This document shows positions 1 through 5,707 of a stretch of 7,838 nt of DNA, piece after piece. The stretch is from Parvularculaceae bacterium. GTDB lineage: Bacteria > Pseudomonadota > Alphaproteobacteria > Caulobacterales > Parvularculaceae. The notes under the pieces are model-generated. The model was not told the origin of the DNA. It made no database searches and worked only from the letters and a program-made list of their open reading frames with translations. The stretch spans positions 1-7,838 of the forward strand of contig JACADX010000360.1 of assembly GCA_013389125.1 (NCBI GenBank). The letters are read 5' to 3'. A program made the position numbers and the translations under genes. Position 1 is the first letter of the stretch. Each line of letters starts with the position of its first letter.

Positions 1-973
1 CCTGCGCCCGCGCGCGCGCCGGGGGCGGGTTGGGCCCGCCGGCGAGCCAGACCTCGGTTTCTCCCCCGCCCTCGCGGCGCGCGCCGCGCGGGCCGGACTT
101 GAGGCGCTGCAGCCGCGCCGGCCAGCGCGCCGCCTGAAGTCCCGCCGAAAGGATTTCGTCCGTATAGGGAAGACCGGCGGCCCTGACCGCGGCGATCGCC
201 CCGCCGGCGTTCTCGTACTGATGCGCGCCGGCGAGCCGCGGCGGGGAGATATCCGAAAGTCCTCCTTCGTCCTGGTAGATGAGGCGGCCGTTTTCCGCCC
301 AGCTCGTCCAGTCGCGCCCGAATGCGAAAAGCCGCGCGCCTTCGGCGTCGGCGCACGCTTCGAGAACGGCCATCGCCTCGGCCGTCTGCGGTCCGACGAC
401 CGCCGGCGCGCCGGCGCGGAAAATGCCGGCCTTCTCGCGCGCGATCGCTGCAAGCGTGTCGCCGAGAAAATTCTGATGATCGAGCGCGATCGGCGTGATG
501 ACCGCCGCGAGCGGCTTTGCAAGCACGTTGGTGGCGTCAAGCCGGCCGCCGAGGCCGACTTCAAGAACCAGAAAGTCCGCTGGCGTTTCGGCGAAAGCGA
601 GAAAACCGGCGCAGGCGATCGTCTCGAAGAGCGTCAGGTCGTCGGCGCCTGTCGCTTCGTCGACGCGGCCGATCGCGCTGATGAACGCGTCGTCCGAAAT
701 TTCCACGCCGGCAAGGACGATACGCTCGTTATAACGAACAAGATGAGGGGACGTAAAAACGTGAACGGCTGCGCCCGAGGCTTCGAGAATCGCCTTGAGA
801 TAAGCGACGGTCGATCCCTTGCCGTTGGTTCCCGCGACGTGAAACGCCGGCGGCAGACGCTCATGCGGCGCGCCGAGCCGATGAAGGGTGCGGAAAACGC
901 GGTCAAGGCCCAGATCGATGAGGGCCGGCCGGCGGAGCGCCACCCGCTCAAGAGCCGCTTCTACGGCGTTCAC
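1..973 (-). CDS. folC: Bifunctional folylpolyglutamate/dihydrofolate synthase, 3' end beyond window
   Basis: Mur-ligase-family enzyme of the cytoplasm that adds glutamate to dihydropteroate and/or folates using ATP. I translated 324 codons; the C terminus lies outside the window. Visible motifs: P-loop GTNGKGST (about residues 48-55), TSPHLVRYNERI (74-85), LEVGLGGRLDATN (137-149), the ITPIALDHQNFLG segment (159-171), EKAGIF with the probable carbamylated lysine (K181), HQYENA (251-256) and ARWPARLQRL (282-291). The start is a GTG at 973, with a weak GGAG about 10 bases upstream, 17 bases after the accD stop. No ATG lies nearby in frame, and the N terminus then aligns well with other FolC proteins. 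Oddity: the family motif DGGHNP near residues 311-316 reads AGGPNP here, followed by a proline/arginine-rich tail in almost pure GC sequence. This is either a sequence error at an assembly edge or genuine decay. Family call is secure; integrity of the C-terminal domain is not. Confidence 0.93.
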   Translation of the reverse strand, partial: MNAVEAALERVALRRPALIDLGLDRVFRTLHRLGAPHERLPPAFHVAGTNGKGSTVAYLKAILEASGAAVHVFTSPHLVRYNERIVLAGVEISDDAFISAIGRVDEATGADDLTLFETIACAGFLAFAETPADFLVLEVGLGGRLDATNVLAKPLAAVITPIALDHQNFLGDTLAAIAREKAGIFRAGAPAVVGPQTAEAMAVLEACADAEGARLFAFGRDWTSWAENGRLIYQDEGGLSDISPPRLAGAHQYENAGGAIAAVRAAGLPYTDEILSAGLQAARWPARLQRLKSGPRGARREGGGETEVWLAGGPNPPPARARAQ

Positions 974-990
974 GTGGAGATCGCTCCGGT

Positions 991-1893
991 CTATTCCGCC
1001 GCCTGTTCGGCGTAGACGGACGCAAGGTTTTCCGCGCGCGCGCCGCGTTTCATCAGAACACGGATCAACTTGCCGAGCGTGCGCTTCAGGTCGCCGCGCG
1101 CCACGACGAGATCGACCATGCCCTTGTCTTTCAGGAATTCCGAACGCTGGAACCCCTCGGGAAGCTTCTCGCGGATCGTCTGCTCGATGACGCGGGGGCC
1201 GGCGAAGCCGATGAGCGCCCCGGGCTCGGCGAGATGCGCGTCGCCGAGCATCGCGTAAGAGGCGGTGACGCCGCCGGTCGTCGGATGGGTCAGGACGACG
1301 ATATAAGGAAGCCGCGCCTCACGCAGCATCTGCACGGCGATCGTCGTGCGCGGCATCTGCATCAGCGACAGGATGCCTTCCTGCATGCGTGCGCCGCCGG
1401 AAGCGGTGAAGACGATGAGCGGGGCATTGGCGCCGACCGCGGTCTCCGCCGCGCGGATCAGCGCCTCGCCGAGCGCCATGCCCATCGAGCCGCCCATGAA
1501 ATCGAAATCCTGAACCGCCGCGACAGCGGTCGAGCCCTCAATCCGCCCGACGCCGACGATCATGGCGTCCTGCCGGCCGGTCTTGCGCCGCGCGTCCTTG
1601 AGGCGATCGACGTATTTCCGTTCGTCCATGAACCCCAGGGGATCGAGCGGCGGGTCCGGAAGTCCGACTTCGTTGTAGCGTCCGTCATCGAAGATCGTCT
1701 TGAGGCGGTCGGCCGCCGGCATCTTCATGTGATGCCCGCAGCTCTTGCAGACGTAGAGCGCGGCCTCGAGATCCTTGCCGAACAGCATTTCGCCGCATCC
1801 GCCGCACTTCACCCAGAGCGAGTCGGCGCTGTCGTCGGCGCGCTTGAAGAGGTTCTTGATGCCGGGCGGCGTCAGGTTCGAGAGCCAGCTCAT
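991..1893 (-). CDS. accD: Acetyl-CoA carboxylase carboxyltransferase subunit beta
   Basis: Beta subunit of the carboxyltransferase half of acetyl-CoA carboxylase. With AccA it moves the carboxyl group from biotin to acetyl-CoA, giving malonyl-CoA for fatty acid synthesis in the cytoplasm. The 300 residues are full length. An N-terminal zinc finger has all four cysteines (C30, C33, C49, C52), which many Rhizobiales copies have lost. The crotonase-like core shows FMGGSMG (132-138), SGGARMQEG (165-173), TTGGVTAS (206-213) and EPGALIGFAGPRVIEQT (223-239). The ATG overlaps the trpA stop as ATGA, and a GGAGG lies just upstream inside the end of trpA, so translation is probably coupled to trpA. folC follows after 17 bases. 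The trpA-accD-folC order is a known proteobacterial arrangement, so this part of the locus is conventional. No truncation or missing key residue is seen. Confidence 0.97.
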   Translation of the reverse strand: MSWLSNLTPPGIKNLFKRADDSADSLWVKCGGCGEMLFGKDLEAALYVCKSCGHHMKMPAADRLKTIFDDGRYNEVGLPDPPLDPLGFMDERKYVDRLKDARRKTGRQDAMIVGVGRIEGSTAVAAVQDFDFMGGSMGMALGEALIRAAETAVGANAPLIVFTASGGARMQEGILSLMQMPRTTIAVQMLREARLPYIVVLTHPTTGGVTASYAMLGDAHLAEPGALIGFAGPRVIEQTIREKLPEGFQRSEFLKDKGMVDLVVARGDLKRTLGKLIRVLMKRGARAENLASVYAEQAAE

Positions 1894-2756
1894 CTGTTGC
1901 CTCCAGCCCCCGCGGATCGTCGGCGGGATTGGCGAACCGCGGTTGAAAGCTCGCGGGTCAGGTCCAGAACCGCATCGACGGCAATATCGGCCTCGTTGGG
2001 GCTCTGCTCAAGGGCGGCGGGGGTCAAATTGGCCGCCAGCCGTTCAACGAGCGCCGATCCGACAACGACCGCGTCCGCAAATCGTGCGATCTCGGCTGCG
2101 GCGCCAGCCGTTTTGATGCCGAAACCGACCGCGACCGGCAAGTGCGATGCCGCCCTTAACGCGGCGAGCGCGGCGCGGACGGCGCCGCCGTCCGCGCTCT
2201 TGGCGCCGGTGACGCCCGCGACCGAAACGTAATAAATAAAACCCGACGTATTCCTTAGGACCGCAGGCAATCGTTCCGAATCCGTTGTCGGCGTCGCAAG
2301 GCGAATGAAGTCGAGCCCCGCCGCCCGCGCCGGCAAGCAAAGCTCAATGTCCTCCTCGGGCGGCAGGTCGACGACAATCAGGCCGTCGACGCCGGCGGCC
2401 GTGGCCTCCGCGAGGAACCGCTCGACCCCGTAAACATAGAACGGGTTGTAATAGCCCATGAGGATGATGGGCGTCGCCGCATCGCCGGTCCGGAAAGCGG
2501 CGACAAGATCGAGCGTCCGGCGCAGCGTCTGTCCCGCGGCAAGGGCCCTTAGGCCCGCGGCCTGGATCGCCGGGCCGTCCGCCATTGGATCGGTGAAGGC
2601 GACGCCGATCTCGATGAGATCGGCGCCGGCCGCGGGGAGCTTCCGGACGAGAGCGAGCGACGCGTCAAAATGCGGATCGCCGCCCATCACGAATGGGATG
2701 AACGCGGCGCGGCCCTCTTCTTTCAGCGCGGCGAATTTCCGGGCGATGCGGGACAA
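1890..2756 (-). CDS. trpA: Tryptophan synthase alpha subunit
   Basis: TIM-barrel subunit that cleaves indole-3-glycerol phosphate to indole and glyceraldehyde 3-phosphate, passing indole to TrpB in the last step of tryptophan synthesis. 288 residues, slightly long because of an Arg/Gly-rich tail. The catalytic pair Glu49 and Asp60 is present in LIEIGVAFTDPMADGP; phosphate-site segments SVAGVTGA (178-185), GFGI (211-214) and VVGSAL (231-236) are intact, as is MGYYNP (100-105). The start is TTG at 2756: an in-frame TGA lies only six bases upstream and the next internal Met is residue 24, so no other start preserves the barrel. GAGG lies four bases before the TTG. Oddities: residue 53, normally Pro in the loop facing the beta subunit, is Ala; and trpB is not next door but about 4.9 kb upstream, behind five unrelated genes. 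I see no convincing promoter in the 59 bases upstream. Confidence 0.97.
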   Translation of the reverse strand: MSRIARKFAALKEEGRAAFIPFVMGGDPHFDASLALVRKLPAAGADLIEIGVAFTDPMADGPAIQAAGLRALAAGQTLRRTLDLVAAFRTGDAATPIILMGYYNPFYVYGVERFLAEATAAGVDGLIVVDLPPEEDIELCLPARAAGLDFIRLATPTTDSERLPAVLRNTSGFIYYVSVAGVTGAKSADGGAVRAALAALRAASHLPVAVGFGIKTAGAAAEIARFADAVVVGSALVERLAANLTPAALEQSPNEADIAVDAVLDLTRELSTAVRQSRRRSAGAGGNR

Positions 2757-2815
2757 GGCGCCTCAAGATAATGCGAAGCGTCATTCCCTACATCGCCCGC
2801 TCCCCAATTCAAGTC

Positions 2816-3247
2816 TCATCCTCGTACGTAGATCTTGCGGCCGTGATCATATCGGTAATGCATGCGCAGCCTGTGATCATAGCGTAATTCAAGCCGCGGC
2901 CGGCGCTCGTCGCGCCGCCAGTCGTCGCGCCGCCAATCATCGCGTCGGTCATAATTGCTCCAGCGGTCGCCGCGCCCGCCCCGCCGGTCGTCGACATAAT
3001 AAAAGGCGCTTCGCGGGCAGATCGTCATCCGGCGGTCGCGCCGGTCTTCGCGGCGGTCGTAGCGATCCTCGACGCGGTCGCGATAGCCGTAATCATAGCG
3101 CGCGTCGCGACGGTTCTCGCGCGCGTCGCGCCAGTCTTCGCGAATGTCGGCGCAAGCTCGCGCGTCAAGACGCCACTCGCCGGCGAACGCCGGGGCGGCG
3201 CTCATCGCGACGCCCAATCCGACGAGAACAGGAACGAGTTTCTTCAT
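2816..3247 (-). CDS. Small secreted Arg/Asp-rich protein of unknown function
   Basis: Unrecognised protein of 143 residues. A clear Sec signal peptide (MKK, hydrophobic core, AFA cleavage site after about residue 22) predicts export to the periplasm. The mature part is dominated by charged Arg/Asp/Tyr/Trp segments: residues 36-73 carry repeated RED/RRD units, residues 100-114 carry a five-residue WRRDD-type repeat, and the tail 116-143 is rich in Arg, Tyr and His. Two cysteines (C32, C77) could form one disulfide. The repeat is visible in the DNA as 15-base units at about 2908-2952. I chose the ATG at 3247 because GGAG sits seven bases upstream and the signal peptide starts there; an in-frame start at 3289 would add 14 residues ahead of it without a signal-like gain. 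It follows the esterase by 122 bases and precedes trpA by 59. Function is unknown; a periplasmic polyelectrolyte or metal/surface-binding role would be speculation. Confidence 0.8.
   Translation of the reverse strand: MKKLVPVLVGLGVAMSAAPAFAGEWRLDARACADIREDWRDARENRRDARYDYGYRDRVEDRYDRREDRRDRRMTICPRSAFYYVDDRRGGRGDRWSNYDRRDDWRRDDWRRDERRPRLELRYDHRLRMHYRYDHGRKIYVRG
2908..2952 (-). repeat. 15-base tandem repeat encoding WRRDD-like pentapeptides
   Basis: Three successive 15-base units (2908-2922, 2923-2937, 2938-2952) inside the Arg/Asp-rich gene. The first two differ at a single base; the third is more diverged. Because the unit is a multiple of three it adds or removes five residues without a frameshift, so length variation between strains is possible. 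Related but less regular units lie at about 3030-3140 in the same gene. Confidence 0.65.
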
Positions 3248-3306
3248 TGCGCATCTCCATGCCAAAGGCCCCTTTCGCCCGATGCGCATGAAACGCGGCG
3301 AAGGCC

Positions 3307-3369
3307 CGCCGCCCGTCGCCGCCGGCGAAGGTCTTTTCAGGGCCTTTTTGCGGCGAAAGACGGGCGGCG
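3307..3369 (-). other. Long nested hairpin directly after the esterase stop codon
   Basis: An inverted repeat begins at the base after the esterase stop codon. The outer arms 3359-3369 and 3307-3317 pair perfectly over 11 bp. A second stem, 3350-3354 with 3318-3322, adds 5 bp after a four-base bulge. An inner stem, 3341-3346 with 3328-3333, adds 6 positions, one of them mismatched in the minus-strand RNA, around a 7-base loop. No T tract follows on the minus strand, so it is not a textbook intrinsic terminator there. On the plus strand the inner stem is followed by a short T run, but no plus-strand gene ends here. It could stabilise the esterase mRNA end, attenuate read-through to the next gene, or be a processing site. 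Confidence 0.5.
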
Positions 3370-5076
3370 TCAGCGCGCCGCCGCCGCGGCGAAGTCGGCC
3401 TTTCGCTCGGGAAGCCAGACGCCGAGCGCTTCGGCGATGATCGCGCGCTGCTTCGCTGACAGCGACCGGTCCGCGGCAAGGTCGGCGATCAACTGGTCGA
3501 CGGTGTCCGCGCCGGTGAGGAGGTCGCGGCCGCCGGCGTCAAGCCGCATCAGCGTCCCGCCGCCGGTTCGCCAGCGCGGCCATTGGGCAAGTTCCCTCGG
3601 GCCGCCGGTCCCAGGATCGCCGCCGCGCGCAAACGCCGCCCAATATGCGCCCATGGCGCGGGACAGCTCTTCGCGCGCGGCCGCGTCCTTTTCCTGGAAC
3701 ATCAGGGGATCGAGCCGGCCAAGCAGTTTGAACTTGTTGAAGACGAAGGGGATCTCGATCGCATGCGCGGCGCCGAGCAGCTTTTTAAGGTCGGTCAGCA
3801 GGAATCGTCCGCCCTCGTCCCAATCGAAGCGATAGGCGTAGACGTCAAGATGGCCTGCCGCGGCCATCGCCGACGCCGGCTCGTCGACCGAGCGGATGCG
3901 CCACAGCCGGCTTTGATACTCGGCGAGCCGGTCGTAGAATTTCTGGTTCTTGGCGAAGAGGAGAACGCCGAACCAGCGATTGACGAGGCGCGGGTCGACG
4001 AACTGGAAGAGCTTCATCTCGTCGCGATTGACGCCGGTGATGATCGGAACCGCGTTGATCCCGCCCTTCGCCGCGAAGGCGGCGCGCAGCCCTGTTTCCG
4101 GCAGCGCGACGCCGTCTTCGATGACGAGCGGCATCGTGAGATAGCCGCCTTCGTTCACCTCATAGGCCGCGAAGAGCGCTTCAAGGCTCAAGGCGCGAAG
4201 CGCATCGGCGGTCTCTGCGCCGGCGCGTTCGGCCGCTTTTCGCGCGGCGTTCGCTTCGGCCTCGCCGTTCTCGGCTCGCGCGAGCGGCGTCGAATCAAAC
4301 AGCCCCGACTGGATGATTGCGCGGGAGAAAAGGTCCCTGGCGAGCGGCGAGGCGACAAGCGTCGCGACGTTCTGCCCGCCGGCGCTTTCGCCGAATATCG
4401 TGACGAGCGCCGGATCGCCGCCGAAGACTCCAATGTTCGCCTTGACCCATTGCAGGGCCGCGACAAGATCGAGCGTGCCGAAATTCGCCGCCTTGTCGTG
4501 CGGCGCGGCGGCGCTGTCGCGAATTGCTTCGTGGGCGAACCATCCGAGCGGCCCCAGACGGTACTGCACGGTCACGACGACGACATTCTCATTCGCGACG
4601 AGGTTTGAAGGATCGTACTGGCTGGCCGAGCCCCAGACGTTGCCGCCGCCGTGGATAAAGACCATGACCGGAAGCTTCGAAGAGCCGGTCGATTTCGGCG
4701 GCGCGTAGACGTTGAGATAAAGGCAGTCTTCGGATCCTTGGAGATCGCCGGCCTGCGCTCCTTCCCCGGCGTTGAAGACATTGGTGAGCTGAGGGCATTT
4801 CGCCGCAAAGTTCAGCGTTTCGCGCCAGCCCTTCCACGCCGCCGGCGGCCGCGGCGCGCGCCATCGAAGATCGCCGACCGGCGGAGCTGCGAACGGTATG
4901 CCGCGCCAGGTCTGAACGCCCTTGTCGTCGACAAAGCCGATGACGTCGCCTTCAGCAGTCGTCCGCAGCGTCTCCGCAGCCGGCTTTGGCGGCGCGTCGG
5001 GCTCCGTCGCCGGCTTTGCGCAAGCCGCAAGACCAGCGGCGAGCGCCGCGGCGACGAAAATCCGGCCGGTTTTCAT
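3370..5076 (-). CDS. Lipoprotein carboxylesterase type B (alpha/beta hydrolase)
   Basis: Type-B carboxylesterase of 568 residues that should hydrolyse carboxylic esters with a Ser-Glu-His triad. Ser231 sits in the nucleophile elbow GESAGG (229-234). Likely partners are Glu353 in GVNRDEM and His438 in GAAHAIEIPFVF. The oxyanion hole is HGGG (142-145). The family signature EDCLYLNVY (116-124) and cysteines C94/C118, the usual disulfide, are present. The N terminus has a lipoprotein signal ending in the lipobox LAAC, with Cys19 as the lipidated residue, followed by a Pro/Ala-rich linker, so the enzyme is probably membrane-anchored and faces the periplasm or outside. The ATG at 5076 is preceded by a purine-rich AAGGGGGG ribosome-binding site. 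It lies 78 bases after marR on the same strand, without an evident terminator between them, so co-transcription and control by that regulator are plausible. The substrate cannot be told from sequence. Confidence 0.93.
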   Translation of the reverse strand: MKTGRIFVAAALAAGLAACAKPATEPDAPPKPAAETLRTTAEGDVIGFVDDKGVQTWRGIPFAAPPVGDLRWRAPRPPAAWKGWRETLNFAAKCPQLTNVFNAGEGAQAGDLQGSEDCLYLNVYAPPKSTGSSKLPVMVFIHGGGNVWGSASQYDPSNLVANENVVVVTVQYRLGPLGWFAHEAIRDSAAAPHDKAANFGTLDLVAALQWVKANIGVFGGDPALVTIFGESAGGQNVATLVASPLARDLFSRAIIQSGLFDSTPLARAENGEAEANAARKAAERAGAETADALRALSLEALFAAYEVNEGGYLTMPLVIEDGVALPETGLRAAFAAKGGINAVPIITGVNRDEMKLFQFVDPRLVNRWFGVLLFAKNQKFYDRLAEYQSRLWRIRSVDEPASAMAAAGHLDVYAYRFDWDEGGRFLLTDLKKLLGAAHAIEIPFVFNKFKLLGRLDPLMFQEKDAAAREELSRAMGAYWAAFARGGDPGTGGPRELAQWPRWRTGGGTLMRLDAGGRDLLTGADTVDQLIADLAADRSLSAKQRAIIAEALGVWLPERKADFAAAAAR

Positions 5077-5154
5077 GGTCCCCCCTTAAGCTTTCTACGA
5101 CCGTCATGATGGCCGAGCGGCGACGCGGCCGCAAATCCGCGGCACAGACGCCCT

Positions 5155-5628
5155 TCAGGCGATGTTCAGCCGCCGGGCGAGGAGCGCGTTGAGCGCCTTA
5201 AGGGCTGCGGCGGCGGTCGCGAAATCGGCCGAACCTGCCTCGCCGATCATCTCGCGGATGGCGGCGAGTTCGCGACGCTGCAGTTCAACGCAAAGCTCGA
5301 TGCCTTTCGGCGTCAAATAATAAAGTCTCGAGCGCTTGTGGCGCGGATTTTCCGTAGCGGCGACAAGGCCCTTGCCCACGAGGTCGTCGAGAATTGCCTG
5401 CATCGCCTGGCGGCTTACCGGCTTTTTCAGGGCAAGCGACGGGGCGGTGTCTTCGCCGTCAATGAAAAGGTCTCGCATGACGCCGCGCTCGCCCGGACTG
5501 ACGCCGAGATCGGCGAACAGCGCGTCGGCGACCGCCGCCAGCCGAAAGAACGCCCTTGGGACCTCGTTTATTGTCGCGAGGACGGCTGTTTCAGGTCCGG
5601 GGGCGGGATCATATATGACAAGACACAT
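5155..5628 (-). CDS. MarR-family transcriptional regulator
   Basis: Winged-helix DNA-binding regulator of 157 residues, the normal size for MarR proteins, which act as dimers that usually repress and release DNA on ligand binding. An N-terminal helix (about 20-42) leads into the GVSPGERGVMRDL helix. The recognition helix is around KKPVSRQAMQAILDDLVGKG (about 68-87) and the wing follows as RHKRSRLYYLTPKG (about 95-109). The C-terminal helices would form the dimer interface. ATG 5628 is the only standard start in frame; an in-frame TGA lies 24 bases upstream with no start between. There is no recognisable Shine-Dalgarno sequence, and the start codon lies inside one of two palindromes, which suggests autoregulation and possibly a leaderless or very short-leader mRNA. 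Neighbours are the desaturase upstream and the esterase downstream, the likely targets. The effector is unknown. Confidence 0.9.
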   Translation of the reverse strand: MCLVIYDPAPGPETAVLATINEVPRAFFRLAAVADALFADLGVSPGERGVMRDLFIDGEDTAPSLALKKPVSRQAMQAILDDLVGKGLVAATENPRHKRSRLYYLTPKGIELCVELQRRELAAIREMIGEAGSADFATAAAALKALNALLARRLNIA

Positions 5629-5652
5629 GTCATAATGACAGGCTGCTTGTCA
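5616..5652. promoter_or_regulatory. Tandem palindromic operator TGACA-N7-TGTCA (two copies)
   Basis: Two 17-base palindromes with identical half-sites, TGACA and TGTCA, and identical 7-base spacers lie at 5616-5632 and 5636-5652, with centres 20 bp apart, about two helical turns. The inner half-sites also form a third palindrome, TGTCATAATGACA (5628-5640). The first copy covers the MarR start codon and the second lies just upstream of it. A perfect -35-like TTGACA on the minus strand (5653-5648) overlaps the outer half-site. Position, symmetry and spacing fit a site bound by dimers of the adjacent regulator and used for autorepression. The binding protein is inferred, not shown. Confidence 0.72.
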
Positions 5653-5707
5653 ATTTGGGGAAAGCGTCCGATAGCCGGGAGTGGACGCGTTGAGGCCAAA
5701 TGCATGC

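Noticed and set aside
221..1015. Long plus-strand open frame opposite folC
   Set aside because: Arg/Ala-rich composition typical of antisense frames in high-GC DNA, no domain, and it lies opposite a clear FolC reading.
1234..2232. Plus-strand open frame across accD and trpA
   Set aside because: Antisense of two well-conserved enzymes; no recognisable motif or start signal.
3248..3289. Longer N terminus for the Arg/Asp-rich protein (start at 3289)
   Set aside because: It would place 14 charged residues ahead of a complete signal peptide, and the internal ATG has the better ribosome-binding site.
3583..4608. Plus-strand open frame opposite the esterase
   Set aside because: Antisense shadow of a complete carboxylesterase with its catalytic triad.
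5128..5143. GCCGC-AAATCC-GCGGC hairpin between marR and the esterase as a terminator
   Set aside because: Short stem with no T tract on either strand; expected by chance at this base composition.
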